A stretch of DNA of 64,000 nucleotides, taken from Streptomyces sp. BK340. GTDB lineage: Bacteria > Actinomycetota > Actinomycetes > Streptomycetales > Streptomycetaceae. Shown in pieces: positions 16,548-25,330 of this stretch. The translations under genes were made by a program, and so were the position numbers. The notes under the pieces were generated by a model. The model was not told where the DNA came from. It saw only the letters and a list, made by a program, of their open reading frames with translations, and did no database searches. The stretch covers positions 1 through 64,000 of the forward strand of contig NZ_VISR01000006.1 of assembly GCF_007827595.1 (NCBI RefSeq). The letters run 5' to 3'. Position 1 is the first letter of the stretch; the number at the start of each line of letters is the position of its first letter.

Positions 16548-16615
16548 GGTGTCCTCCTCGGACTTCTGCCTGCCGGGCAGTTCAGCTGCCGGGCTGTCGG
16601 GCCGTTCGACATGAA

Positions 16616-16642
16616 GACACCGCCGGACCCGCGCATGTGACA
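16616..16642 (-). promoter_or_regulatory. ECF41-type promoter for the CMD-sigma operon
   Basis: On the minus strand a perfect TGTCACA (16642-16636), a 16-bp spacer and TGTC (16619-16616) match the ECF41 promoter with one change in the -10. It lies about 70 bp ahead of the CMD start. Confidence 0.72.
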
Positions 16643-16742
16643 CCCGCCGAGTTGATGATCCGGACCGCCGTAGAGCTTCGTACCCCTGCGGGAATTTCCG
16701 ATTTCGGGCAGGCGAAGGCCACTTGTGCCGCTCGTCGGCCCG

Positions 16743-16755
16743 TAGGCTGCCGGTC
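16743..16755 (+). promoter_or_regulatory. -10 element for a probably leaderless glmS mRNA
   Basis: TAGGCT at 16743-16748 is followed by 7 bp and the ATG. There is no SD before that ATG. This spacing would start transcription at or next to the start codon. Confidence 0.5.
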
Positions 16756-18603
16756 ATGTGCGGAATCGTGGGATACGTAGGGTCGCAGTCGGCGCTCGAG
16801 GTCGTGATGGCCGGGCTGAAGCGGCTGGAGTACCGGGGTTACGACTCGGCGGGCGTCGCCGTGCTGGCGGACGGCGGGCTGGCCGCCGGGAAGAAGGCCG
16901 GGAAGCTCGTCAACCTGGAGAAGGAACTGGTCGACCGGCCGCTTCCGGCGGGCTCGACGGGCATCGGCCACACGCGCTGGGCCACCCACGGCGGCCCGAC
17001 GGACGCGAACGCGCACCCGCATCTCGACAACGCCGGCCGGGTGGCGGTCGTCCACAACGGCATCATCGAGAACTTCGCCCTGCTGCGGGCCGAGCTGGCC
17101 GAGCGGGGACACGAGCTGTCGTCCGAGACGGACACCGAGGTGGTCGCGCACCTGCTGGCCGAGGAGTTCTCGGCGTGCGCCGATCTCGCCGAGGCCATGC
17201 GGCTGGTGTGCCGGCGCCTGGAGGGCGCGTTCACACTGGTCGCGGTGCACGCCGACGAGCCCGACGTGGTCGTCGGCGCGCGCCGGAACTCCCCGCTCGT
17301 GGTGGGCGTGGGGGAGGGCGAGGCGTTCCTGGCCTCCGACGTCGCCGCGTTCATCGCCCACACCCGCTCGGCGATCGAGCTCGGCCAGGACCAGGTGGTG
17401 GAGCTGCGCCGGGACGGCGTGAAGGTGACGGGCTTCGACGGCCGCGAGGCGGACGTGCGCTCCTACCACGTCGACTGGGACGCCTCGGCCGCCGAGAAGG
17501 GCGGCTACGACTACTTCATGCTCAAGGAGATCGCCGAGCAGCCGAAGGCGGTCGCCGACACGCTCCTGGGCCGAATCGACGCGGCCGGTTCACTGACCCT
17601 GGACGAGGTGCGGATCTCGCCGTCCGAGCTGCGCGAGGTGGACAAGGTCGTCATCGTCGCGTGCGGTACGGCCTTCCACGCCGGCCTGATCGCCAAGTAC
17701 GCCATCGAGCACTGGACCCGGATCCCGTGCGAGGTGGAACTGGCCAGCGAGTTCCGCTACCGGGACCCGATCCTGGACGGCCGCTCCCTGGTGATCGCCA
17801 TCTCCCAGTCCGGCGAGACCATGGACACCCTGATGGCGCTCCGGCACGCGCGGGAGCAGGGCTCGAAGGTCCTGGCCATCTGCAACACCAACGGTTCGAC
17901 GATCCCCCGCGAGTCGGACGCCGTGCTGTACACGCACGCCGGGCCCGAGGTGGCCGTCGCCTCCACCAAGGCGTTCCTGACGCAGCTGGTGGCGTGCTAC
18001 CTGGTGGCCCTGTACCTGGGCCAGGTGCGGGGCACCAAGTGGGGCGACGAGATCCGTGCCGTGATCCGGGACCTGTCGCAGATCTCGGGCGAGGTCGAGC
18101 GCGTGCTGGAGACGATGGAGCCGGTACGGTCCCTCGCCCGGTCCCTGGCCGGCAAGAACACGGTGCTGTTCCTGGGCCGGCACGTGGGCTATCCGGTCGC
18201 CCTCGAAGGGGCCCTCAAGCTCAAGGAGCTCGCCTACATGCACGCCGAGGGCTTCGCGGCGGGCGAGTTGAAGCACGGTCCGATCGCGCTGATCGAGGAG
18301 GACGTGCCGGTGGTGGTCGTCGTTCCGTCGCCGCGCGGCCGGTCCGTCCTGCACGACAAGATCGTGTCCAACATGCAGGAGATCCGGGCACGGGGTGCGC
18401 GGACGATCGTGATCGCGGAGGAGGGGGACGAGGCGGTGGTCCCGTACGCCGACCACCTGATCCGGATCCCGGCCACGCCGACGCTGCTGCAGCCGATGGT
18501 GGCGACGGTGCCGCTGCAGGTGTTCGCCTGCGAGCTGGCCACCGCCCGCGGCAACGAGGTGGACCAGCCCCGGAACCTGGCCAAGTCGGTGACGGTGGAG
18601 TAG
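16756..18603 (+). CDS. glmS: Glutamine-fructose-6-phosphate aminotransferase
   Basis: GlmS makes glucosamine-6-phosphate from fructose-6-phosphate and glutamine. The 615-residue protein begins MCGIVGYVG, so Cys2 becomes the N-terminal nucleophile of the glutaminase domain (about 2-230). An earlier in-frame start would destroy this, which fixes the start at 16756. Two SIS domains follow (about 290-430 and 460-600), with SQSGETMDTL and the KELAYMHAEGFAAGELKHGP region, ending PRNLAKSVTVE. No glmS ribozyme is seen upstream, as expected outside Firmicutes. It works one step before GlmM in the UDP-GlcNAc pathway. Confidence 0.97.
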   Translation: MCGIVGYVGSQSALEVVMAGLKRLEYRGYDSAGVAVLADGGLAAGKKAGKLVNLEKELVDRPLPAGSTGIGHTRWATHGGPTDANAHPHLDNAGRVAVVHNGIIENFALLRAELAERGHELSSETDTEVVAHLLAEEFSACADLAEAMRLVCRRLEGAFTLVAVHADEPDVVVGARRNSPLVVGVGEGEAFLASDVAAFIAHTRSAIELGQDQVVELRRDGVKVTGFDGREADVRSYHVDWDASAAEKGGYDYFMLKEIAEQPKAVADTLLGRIDAAGSLTLDEVRISPSELREVDKVVIVACGTAFHAGLIAKYAIEHWTRIPCEVELASEFRYRDPILDGRSLVIAISQSGETMDTLMALRHAREQGSKVLAICNTNGSTIPRESDAVLYTHAGPEVAVASTKAFLTQLVACYLVALYLGQVRGTKWGDEIRAVIRDLSQISGEVERVLETMEPVRSLARSLAGKNTVLFLGRHVGYPVALEGALKLKELAYMHAEGFAAGELKHGPIALIEEDVPVVVVVPSPRGRSVLHDKIVSNMQEIRARGARTIVIAEEGDEAVVPYADHLIRIPATPTLLQPMVATVPLQVFACELATARGNEVDQPRNLAKSVTVE

Positions 18604-18617
18604 CGGGCGTTCCCCGG

Positions 18618-18945
18618 TCAGCCGCGGTCACGCTTGGCGTAGCGGTACGCCCTGCGGGTGTAGGCGATCGCCAGGGCGGCCGGCAGGATCGCGCGGGTCA
18701 GGTGCGTCCACGCCGAGTGGGCCGAGCGCGTCCGAGGGCAGCTTGGCGGCGCCGAGGTCGGGTGTGTCGTACCGCTTGGGCAACTTGCTGCGCACCGAGT
18801 CCAGTTCGGCCTGCTCGATGCGGCCCGCGCGCAGCCCGGCGAGCGTGTCGACGAAGGCGCCGACCACTGCGTCCTGCTTCTCGGGCAGCGCGTCGGCGTA
18901 CGCGGTGAGGGTGGCGAAGTCGGCGTCGCCCCTTAGCAGGGAGCC
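18618..18945 (-). pseudogene. Decayed C-terminal fragment, possibly of a peptidase-like protein
   Basis: A minus-strand frame reads DFATLTAYADALPEKQDAVV, then EQAELDSVRSKLPKRYDTPD, ending LPSDALGPLG. A shift into another frame then gives HLTRAILPAALAIAYTRRAYR and a stop at 18618. Codon bias is good on both sides of the shift, but there is no start, and upstream frames are broken. The helical EQAELDSVRSKL segment loosely recalls M16 peptidases; this is a weak guess. It is best read as the truncated, frameshifted remnant of a once longer gene. The rest of the glmS-acpS gap (18946-19093) holds nothing I can name. Confidence 0.5.
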
Positions 18946-19093
18946 GTGACGCGAGGAGGCTCGGTTTCTGGGGCGTTCTTGAGGGCTTCGGCCCTGGCTC
19001 GGTCCTGTGCCGACCTGAGGGGGTGGCAGCCGTCGGCGAGAGGCGGAACATCCGGTCACCGGGGAGCCGAGCCCGCGGTCGCCGGACGGATCG

Positions 19094-19105
19094 TAGAGTG
19101 CACGG
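19094..19105 (+). promoter_or_regulatory. -10 element for a probably leaderless acpS mRNA
   Basis: TAGAGT at 19094-19099 lies 6 bp before the ATG and there is no SD, the same layout as glmS and tsaB in this window. Confidence 0.45.
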
Positions 19106-19477
19106 ATGAGCATCATCGGGGTCGGAATCGACGTAGCCGAGATCGACCGGTTCCGGGCGTCGCTGGACCGGACGCCTGGGCTGGCCGATCGGCTTTTCGT
19201 CGAGAGTGAGTTGTTGCTGCCGAGCGGGGAGCGGCGGGGCATCGCGTCGCTCGCGGCGCGGTTCGCCGCCAAGGAGGCGCTGGCCAAGGCGCTGGGTGCG
19301 CCGCCCGGGCTGCACTGGACCGACGCCGAGGTGTTCGTCGAGGACAGCGGGCAGCCCCGGCTGCGGGTGAAGGGCACCGTGGCCGCGCGGGCCGCGGAAC
19401 TCGGGGTGCGGTCCTGGCACGTGTCGCTCAGCCATGACGCGGGGATCGCGTCGGCCGTGGTGGTCGCCGAGGGGTGA
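19106..19477 (+). CDS. acpS: Holo-[acyl-carrier-protein] synthase
   Basis: AcpS transfers 4'-phosphopantetheine from CoA to acyl carrier proteins. The 123-residue protein is of the usual small AcpS type. The metal-binding motif [11 protein letters not shown] includes Asp9, and the second motif [13 protein letters not shown] includes Glu57. The C-terminal [15 protein letters not shown] strand is typical. In Streptomyces it serves fatty-acid and often polyketide ACPs. It is followed 46 bp later by nnr in the same direction, a conserved arrangement. Confidence 0.97.
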   Translation: MSIIGVGIDVAEIDRFRASLDRTPGLADRLFVESELLLPSGERRGIASLAARFAAKEALAKALGAPPGLHWTDAEVFVEDSGQPRLRVKGTVAARAAELGVRSWHVSLSHDAGIASAVVVAEG

Positions 19478-19523
19478 CGCTCCCGGGTGTGGCGGCAGGG
19501 GTTTCCGGGGCAGACTCGATGCC

Positions 19524-20957
19524 ATGCGTACTGCGTACAGCGTGGAGACGGTGAGGGCGGCCGAGCGGGAGCTGATGGCGCGGCTTCCGGAGGGTGCGCT
19601 GATGCAGCGGGCCGCCGCGGGGCTGGCCGCTGCCTGTGCGGACCTGCTCGGGCGGGTCTACGGCAGCCGGGTGGTGCTGCTCGTCGGCAGCGGGGACAAC
19701 GGCGGCGACGCGCTGTACGCCGGGGCGCGGCTGGCGCGGCGGGGGGCCGGGGTCACGGCCGTACTGCTGGCGCGGCCCGAGCGGACCCACTCCGGGGGGC
19801 TCGCGGCGTTGCTCCGGGCGGGTGGACGGGTGACTGCCGACGGCGCCGCCGAGGAGGCCGTCGAGCGGGCCGACCTCGTCGTGGACGGCATCGTCGGGAT
19901 CGGGGGCAAGGGCGGACTGCGGCCGGACGCGCAGGCGCTGGCGGTTGCCGTCGAGCGCTCGCGGGCCGTCGTCGTCGCCGTGGACCTGCCGAGCGGGGTC
20001 GAGGCGGACACGGGAGAGGTGCGGGGGGCGGCGCTGCGGGCCGACCTCACCGTCACCTTCGGGACGCACAAGCCGGGGCTGCTGGTCGACCCCGCGCGGG
20101 AGTACGCCGGGTCGGTGCGGCTCGTCGACATCGGGCTCGAACTGCCGCCGGACGCCGAGCTGGAGGCGTTGCAGCACGCGGACGTGGCGCGGCTGTTGCC
20201 GCTGCCGGCCGCGGAGAGCGACAAGTACCGGCGGGGCGTGGTCGGGATCGCGGCGGGGTCCGCGCGCTATCCGGGGGCCGCCGTGCTGGCCGTGTCCGGG
20301 GCGCTGCGGGGCGGGGCGGGGGCCGTGCGGTACGTCGGGCCCGCGGCACAGGCGGTCATCGCCCGTTTCCCGGAGACCCTCGTGTCCGACCAGGGTCCTG
20401 CCAAGGCCGGCCGGGTGCAGGCCTGGGTGGTCGGGCCGGGTGCCGGGGACGACGCGGCGACCGTGGCGGAGGTGCTGTCCACCGAGGTGCCGGTGCTGCT
20501 CGACGCCGACGGGCTGCGGCTGGCCGAGCGGAACGCCGTGCGCGGACGTACGGCACCGACGCTGATGACTCCGCATGCCGGGGAGGCGGCGGCGTTGCTC
20601 GGGGTGCCGCGGGAGGAGGTCGAGGGGGCCCGGCTGGCCTCGGCGCGGGAGCTGGCCGCGGTGTACCGGGCGACCGTGCTGCTGAAGGGGTCCACCACGT
20701 TGGTGGCGGACTCCGGCGGCGGAGCGGTGCGGGTGAACGCCACGGGGACGGGGTGGCTGGCCACGGCCGGGAGCGGGGACGTGCTGTCGGGGCTGGCCGG
20801 GTCGCTGCTGGCAGCGGGGCTGTCCGCGTCGGACGCGGGGAGTGTGGCGGCGTATCTCCATGGCCTGGCGGGCCGTTTCGCCGCCGACGGGGCACCGGCC
20901 GGGGCCCACGACGTCGCGGACAGGATCCCGGAGGCGTGGCGGGATGTGCGCGGGTGA
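19524..20957 (+). CDS. nnr: Bifunctional NAD(P)H-hydrate epimerase/dehydratase
   Basis: This 477-residue fusion repairs hydrated NAD(P)H. The YjeF_N epimerase domain (about 1-200) has GSGDNGGDALYAGARLARRG and the DLPSGVEADTG loop. The ribokinase-like dehydratase domain (about 215-470) has TPHAGEAAALLG and the AGSGDVLSGLAGSLLAAG phosphate loop. The start at 19524 (MRTAYSVETVRAAE) matches the family; upstream in-frame codons overlap acpS. The acpS-nnr-alr-tsaE order is conserved in Streptomyces, here interrupted by a two-component system and a protease gene. Confidence 0.95.
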   Translation: MRTAYSVETVRAAERELMARLPEGALMQRAAAGLAAACADLLGRVYGSRVVLLVGSGDNGGDALYAGARLARRGAGVTAVLLARPERTHSGGLAALLRAGGRVTADGAAEEAVERADLVVDGIVGIGGKGGLRPDAQALAVAVERSRAVVVAVDLPSGVEADTGEVRGAALRADLTVTFGTHKPGLLVDPAREYAGSVRLVDIGLELPPDAELEALQHADVARLLPLPAAESDKYRRGVVGIAAGSARYPGAAVLAVSGALRGGAGAVRYVGPAAQAVIARFPETLVSDQGPAKAGRVQAWVVGPGAGDDAATVAEVLSTEVPVLLDADGLRLAERNAVRGRTAPTLMTPHAGEAAALLGVPREEVEGARLASARELAAVYRATVLLKGSTTLVADSGGGAVRVNATGTGWLATAGSGDVLSGLAGSLLAAGLSASDAGSVAAYLHGLAGRFAADGAPAGAHDVADRIPEAWRDVRG

Positions 20958-21046
20958 GCCGTGGCCGGCCGGGAGGCGGCTTCGCCCACCCGCGCCGGGC
21001 GGGGCACCGGACGGTGGCTGTCGGCCAGCGGCCGAGGGACCGTCAC

Positions 21047-21691
21047 TCAGCCCTTCAGATAGGCCAGTACCGCCAGCACCCGCCGATTGTCCTGCGGTGA
21101 CTGCTCCATCCCCAGCTTGGCGAAGATCGACGCGATGTGCTTGGCCACCGCGCTCTCGCTGATGTGGAGGGTGCCGGCGACGGCCGTGTTGGAGCGGCCC
21201 TCGGCCATGAGGGCGAGGACCTCGTGCTCGCGGGGGGTCAGCGAGTCCGTGCGGCCCCGTTTCTCGCTGCGCGTCAGGAGCTTGGCGATGACCTGGGGGT
21301 CCATCACCGTGCCGCCGGCGGCGACCGTGTGCAGGGCGTCGACGAACTGCGCCGTGTGGGTGACGCGGTCCTTGAGGAGATAGCCGACGGCGCCCTCGCC
21401 GGAGGCGAGGAGTTCATGGGCGTAGAGCTGGTCGACGTACTGGGAGAGGATCAGGACCGGCAGCCGCGGTCGGGTGCGGCGGGCCTCCAGGGCCGCCTTC
21501 AGGCCCTCGTCCGTGTGGGTCGGCGGCAGCCGGATGTCGATCACCGCGACGTCCAGGTCCGTCTCACGCAGCGCCCGTACCAGCGCGGGCCCGTTGTCCA
21601 CCGAGGCCACGACCTCGCAGCCGTGCTCGCGCAGGGTGCGGGTCAGGCCGTCGCGGAGGAGGAAGAGGTCTTCGGCGAGGACGACGCGCAC
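21047..21691 (-). CDS. NarL/LuxR-family response regulator
   Basis: A 214-residue regulator. The receiver domain (about 1-120) starts VRVVLAEDLFLLRDGL, with Asp52 (AVIDIRLPP) as the phosphoacceptor and Lys in LLKDRV. The C-terminal LuxR helix-turn-helix (about 145-205) contains LTPREHEVLALMAEGRSN and ISESAVAKHIASIFAKLG. The GTG at 21691 lies inside the last 49 bp of the histidine kinase gene, so kinase and regulator are coupled partners. The preceding genes suggest a membrane or cell-envelope signal; targets are unknown. Confidence 0.93.
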   Translation of the reverse strand: MRVVLAEDLFLLRDGLTRTLREHGCEVVASVDNGPALVRALRETDLDVAVIDIRLPPTHTDEGLKAALEARRTRPRLPVLILSQYVDQLYAHELLASGEGAVGYLLKDRVTHTAQFVDALHTVAAGGTVMDPQVIAKLLTRSEKRGRTDSLTPREHEVLALMAEGRSNTAVAGTLHISESAVAKHIASIFAKLGMEQSPQDNRRVLAVLAYLKG

Positions 21692-22914
21692 GGGATCTCC
21701 AGGGTCGCGGTGGTCGGGCCGCCCGGCGGGCTGTGCAGGGCGAGCGTGCCGTCGAAGGTATCCAACCGGCGCCGTACGCCGGTCAGTCCGGTTCCGGCCG
21801 ACGGGTCGGCACCGCCGTGGCCGTCGTCGGTCACCGTCACCCGTAGCTGCGTGCCGTCGTGGCCGAGGGCGATGTCGACCCGGCGCGCGTCCGCGTGCTT
21901 GGCCGCGTTCGTGAGGAGTTCGGACACCGCGAAGTAGGCCGCCGACTCGACGGGCGCGGGAAGACGTTCCGGGGGCAGGTGCACGTCCACGTCGACGTCC
22001 AGGTGGCTGTCCAGGGCCAGGGAGCGGACCGCGTCGCCGAGGCCCCGGTCCGCCAGGACCGGGGGATGGATGCCGTGGACCAGGTCGCGCAGGTCCTGCA
22101 ACGCCCGTGCGGACAGGGCGCGGACGTCCATGAGGAGGGTGCGCGCGGTCCCGGGGTCGGTGTCCAGCAGCCGGGTCGCCTCGCCCAGGGTGAGGCCCAG
22201 GGCCACCAGGCGCGCCTGGGCGCCGTCGTGCAGGTCCCGTTCGATACGGGTGAGTTCGGCCGCGTGCACGTCCAGCGCGGCGGCCCGGGTGTCCGTCAGC
22301 CGGCTCACGCGGCGGGCCAGTTCGGTGGTGCGCGGGGCGGCGAGGAGGCGTCGGGTGAGACGGGCGTGCAGGCCCGCCATGACCGGCGCCAGGCGCAGGC
22401 CCGTCACGATGAGGGCCAGACCGAGGAGCAGGGCCATCAGCATGGTGGCCGTGGAGGTGACCGGTACGAACGCGTACCAGTTGCCGTCGCCCAGCAGGCG
22501 CCAGACGAAGGGCTGGACCAGCGCGCCGAACACCCCGTACTCGACCAGCGCGAGCGGAACCGCCGCCAGCACCCCGCCCGTCCACGGCTCGAGCCAGGCC
22601 CAGCGCAGGTCGTGCCAGAAGCCGTCGTCCCCGAGGATCGCGGCGCTGCTGCGGCGGGCCGACGTGCCGCGGGGGAGGGGGTCGGGAGCGCTGAGGGGAC
22701 GGCCGGTCCAGCGGGCCGCGCGGGCCCGGTACGTGTCGGACACGCGGCGCAGCAGCCCGGCGGCCGCGGGCAGCACCCGGAAGCCGATGCCGAGCGGCAG
22801 CAGCGTCAGCGCCGCGCCGGCCGACAGCGCGGCCCCGACCACGAGAAAACCGGCCAGCCCGGTCAACTGGCACCGCCAGAGAGCGACCCAGTCCGCGCGC
22901 CGCAAACCCCGCAC
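21643..22914 (-). CDS. NarL-type sensor histidine kinase
   Basis: A 423-residue kinase. The first 180 residues hold about four membrane helices (LAGFLVVGAALSAGAALTLL; VLAAVPLALVEYG; ATMLMALLLGLALIVTGL). The HisKA_3 dimerisation helix has ERDLHDGAQARLVALG with His229. The HATPase_c domain has SELLTNAAKHAD and TGLTGVRRRL. A GTG start at 22914 follows the SD GAGGGG and is 12 bp after the CPBP protease stop, so protease, kinase and regulator form one operon. There is no large extracellular sensor domain; the signal is probably sensed in the membrane. Confidence 0.9.
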   Translation of the reverse strand: MRGLRRADWVALWRCQLTGLAGFLVVGAALSAGAALTLLPLGIGFRVLPAAAGLLRRVSDTYRARAARWTGRPLSAPDPLPRGTSARRSSAAILGDDGFWHDLRWAWLEPWTGGVLAAVPLALVEYGVFGALVQPFVWRLLGDGNWYAFVPVTSTATMLMALLLGLALIVTGLRLAPVMAGLHARLTRRLLAAPRTTELARRVSRLTDTRAAALDVHAAELTRIERDLHDGAQARLVALGLTLGEATRLLDTDPGTARTLLMDVRALSARALQDLRDLVHGIHPPVLADRGLGDAVRSLALDSHLDVDVDVHLPPERLPAPVESAAYFAVSELLTNAAKHADARRVDIALGHDGTQLRVTVTDDGHGGADPSAGTGLTGVRRRLDTFDGTLALHSPPGGPTTATLEIPCASSSPKTSSSSATA

Positions 22915-22925
22915 CCCACGCCCCC

Positions 22926-23717
22926 TCACCCCACGGCCGCCGGGATCGTAACCTCCCGCCCGCGCCACACCCATGGCACCGCCGCCACCGCGCAGGCCAG
23001 CCCGAACAGGACCATCGGCAGCGCCCTGCCCGTCTCCTCGTCCATGAACAGCAGCATTCCGAGGTTGACCAGGGCGTGGAAGCCGCCCGCGAGAAGCAGG
23101 CGCCGCAGTCCCCCGGCCTCCTCCAGGGCCAGACCCAGGACGACGGACATGGCGATCGTGGCGAGCAGGAAGCCCGCCGCGTAGGCCGGGCTCTGAGCCA
23201 GCGCCTGGACGTGCCACAGGCCCCACACCGCTCCGACCGCGACCGACGCGGCGAGCGGGCCCAAGCGGGTGCGCAGCAGGGGCTGCAGGAAGCAGCGCCA
23301 GCCGATCTCCTCGCCGCAGGCGCCGACCAGTTGGGCGAGGGCGATGAGGAGGAAGGGATGGTGCAGGCCGCGTGGGTCGGTGGCGTGGGCGGCGCCGGTG
23401 AGGAGGGCGTACGGGCCCGCCGAGAGGAGGATGATCAGGAGGGGTGTGGCGAGCAACTGCCGCCAGGGGGAGACCGGATGCCCCGCGGAACCGGCGAGCA
23501 GCTCGCGTGTCCGGGACGGCCACAGCAGAGCCGCCAGGGCCACGCCCAGCGCAGGGCCGAACTGGGTCAGCTGGACGACCTCCGTGGGAATCCCGGTGGC
23601 CGGCTGCACGGCTCCCAGCGCCCAGGCCGCCAGGAAGGCGACCACCAGATGGACCCCTGCCGGGACCTTCCACCGCTGTCTCGTGTGTCTCGTCTGTGTC
23701 GTTCGTGTCGTCTGCAT
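22926..23717 (-). CDS. CPBP-family intramembrane metalloprotease
   Basis: A 263-residue multi-pass membrane protein of the CPBP (CAAX protease/Abi) family. The three motifs are present: EEIGWR (EExxxR), the VWGLWH helix and FHALVN (HxxxN), which line the active site. Family members process membrane or prenylated peptides, and in bacteria often mature or resist bacteriocins. First gene of an operon with a histidine kinase and response regulator, so it may produce or clear the signal they sense; this is inference. An ATG at 23717 is chosen to give one clean N-terminal helix. The SD is weak. Confidence 0.85.
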   Translation of the reverse strand: MQTTRTTQTRHTRQRWKVPAGVHLVVAFLAAWALGAVQPATGIPTEVVQLTQFGPALGVALAALLWPSRTRELLAGSAGHPVSPWRQLLATPLLIILLSAGPYALLTGAAHATDPRGLHHPFLLIALAQLVGACGEEIGWRCFLQPLLRTRLGPLAASVAVGAVWGLWHVQALAQSPAYAAGFLLATIAMSVVLGLALEEAGGLRRLLLAGGFHALVNLGMLLFMDEETGRALPMVLFGLACAVAAVPWVWRGREVTIPAAVG

Positions 23718-24024
23718 GACCTCGACGATGCCGGGGCGGTGACGTGCGCGGACTGAACCTGCCTGCCGAACCGGGGTGTACCCAGGTGCACCCCCGGGTG
23801 ACCCGTCCGCGCGGCATCCGGGACCGGCCGGGGCCGCGCGTTCGGCTGATCGCATGATCAGCGGACGAATCACCCATGGAGACGTCGCGGTGCTGCCCGC
23901 CATCGCGAGCCCGGCAAGCCCGGCAAGTCCGGCAAGGCGGAGGAGGCCGGGGAGCGGGGGCGCCGGCCCGGTACCCGATGCTGCACCGGGAGCCCGCACG
24001 GGCCTCTGAGACACTGGGGGCGCC
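23718..24024. other. Intergenic region before alr, with a 9-bp triple repeat
   Basis: The 307 bp between the divergent CPBP and alr genes must carry both promoters. A 9-bp unit, GCCCGGCAA, is repeated three times at 23909-23935 (third copy GTCCGGCAA). I see no clear promoter hexamers and no believable ORF. Confidence 0.5.
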
Positions 24025-25191
24025 ATGAGTGAGACTGCAGCTGTGCCGACCGCGCCCCTGCGCGCCCGGGCCGAGATCGATCTGGCCGCCCTGCGCGCCA
24101 ATGTGCGGGCCCTGCGTGCCCGGGCGAAGGGCGCTGCCCTGATGGCCGTCGTCAAGTCCGACGCCTACGGCCACGGGGCCGTGCCGTGCGCCCGCGCGGC
24201 CGTCGAGGCGGGGGCCGCCTGGCTCGGCACGGCCACGCCCGAGGAGGCACTCGCCCTGCGCGCCGCCGGCCTGGACACGCGTGTCCTGTGCTGGCTGTGG
24301 GTGCCCGGCGGGCCCTGGCGGCAGGCCGTCGAGGCCGACATCGACGTCTCGCTCAGCGGGATGTGGGCGCTGCGGGAGGTGACGGAGGCCGCCCGGCAGG
24401 CGGGACGGCCCGCGCGGGTGCAGCTGAAGGCCGACACCGGGCTCGGCCGCAACGGCTGCCAGCCCGCCGACTGGCCCGAACTGGTCCGCGAGGCCCTGCG
24501 CGCCGAGCGCGAGGGGCTGGTCCGGGTGACCGGTCTGTGGTCCCACTTCGCGTGCGCCGACGAACCCGGGCACCCGTCCATCGCCGCCCAGCTCGCCCTG
24601 TTCCGGGAGATGGTGGCGTACGCCGAGGAGCAGGGCGTGCGCCCCGAGGTGCGGCACCTCGCCAACTCCCCGGCCACGCTGACCCTTCCGGAGACCCACT
24701 TCGACCTGGTCCGTCCGGGTATCGCCATGTACGGCGTCTCGCCCAGCCCGGAGATCGGCGCCCCGGCCGACTTCGGCCTGCGGCCGGTGATGACGCTGAG
24801 CGCGTCGCTGGCGCTGGTCAAGCACGTGCCCGGCGGGCACGGCGTCAGTTACGGCCACCACTACGTCACCGCCGGCGAGACCACCCTCGGTCTCGTCCCC
24901 GTCGGCTACGCGGACGGCATTCCCCGGCACGCCTCCGGCACCGGTCCGGTGCTGGTCGACGGCAAGTGGCGGACCGTCGCCGGACGGGTCGCGATGGACC
25001 AGTTCGTGGTCGACCTCGGCGGGGACGAGCCCCCGGTGGGCGCGGAGGCGGTGCTGTTCGGGCCCGGCGACCGGGGCGAGCCGACCGCCGAGGACTGGGC
25101 GCAGGCCTGCGGCACGATCGCGTACGAAATCGTCACGCGGATCGGAACGCGCGTTCCTCGCGTCTATGTGAACGGGGAAGAAGAGGGGTAG
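24025..25191 (+). CDS. alr: Alanine racemase
   Basis: Alr makes D-alanine for peptidoglycan. The 388-residue enzyme has the PLP lysine in AVVKSDAYGHG (Lys44) and a TIM barrel with LKADTGLGRNG. The C-terminal beta domain has SYGHHY and the VGYADGIPR...VAGRVAMDQ segment that supplies the catalytic tyrosine. The ATG at 24025 has no strong SD. It precedes an alpha/beta hydrolase and tsaE in the conserved Streptomyces order. Confidence 0.96.
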   Translation: MSETAAVPTAPLRARAEIDLAALRANVRALRARAKGAALMAVVKSDAYGHGAVPCARAAVEAGAAWLGTATPEEALALRAAGLDTRVLCWLWVPGGPWRQAVEADIDVSLSGMWALREVTEAARQAGRPARVQLKADTGLGRNGCQPADWPELVREALRAEREGLVRVTGLWSHFACADEPGHPSIAAQLALFREMVAYAEEQGVRPEVRHLANSPATLTLPETHFDLVRPGIAMYGVSPSPEIGAPADFGLRPVMTLSASLALVKHVPGGHGVSYGHHYVTAGETTLGLVPVGYADGIPRHASGTGPVLVDGKWRTVAGRVAMDQFVVDLGGDEPPVGAEAVLFGPGDRGEPTAEDWAQACGTIAYEIVTRIGTRVPRVYVNGEEEG

Positions 25192-25330
25192 CCCCTTCTG
25201 GGACGGGCGCCGCGCGCCCGGTTGCTCCTGTCACGACCGGCACCACGCACCACACCCGCACCACAGCCACACCGGCATCACCTGTTTTCATTCACCCAGC
25301 GAACTGCAGTACGGCGAAGAGGAGCGGTAC

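Noticed and set aside
16548..16755. A glmS ribozyme upstream of glmS
   Set aside because: The short gap has no ribozyme core, the class is not known in actinobacteria, and the start looks leaderless.
16756..18908. A long plus-strand frame shifted against glmS
   Set aside because: It is an Arg/Gly/Ala-rich shadow frame. The glmS frame has all catalytic motifs.
23776..24009. A 77-codon frame before alr
   Set aside because: It is Pro/Ala/Gly/Arg-rich low-complexity sequence without an SD, overlapping the region needed for the divergent promoters.
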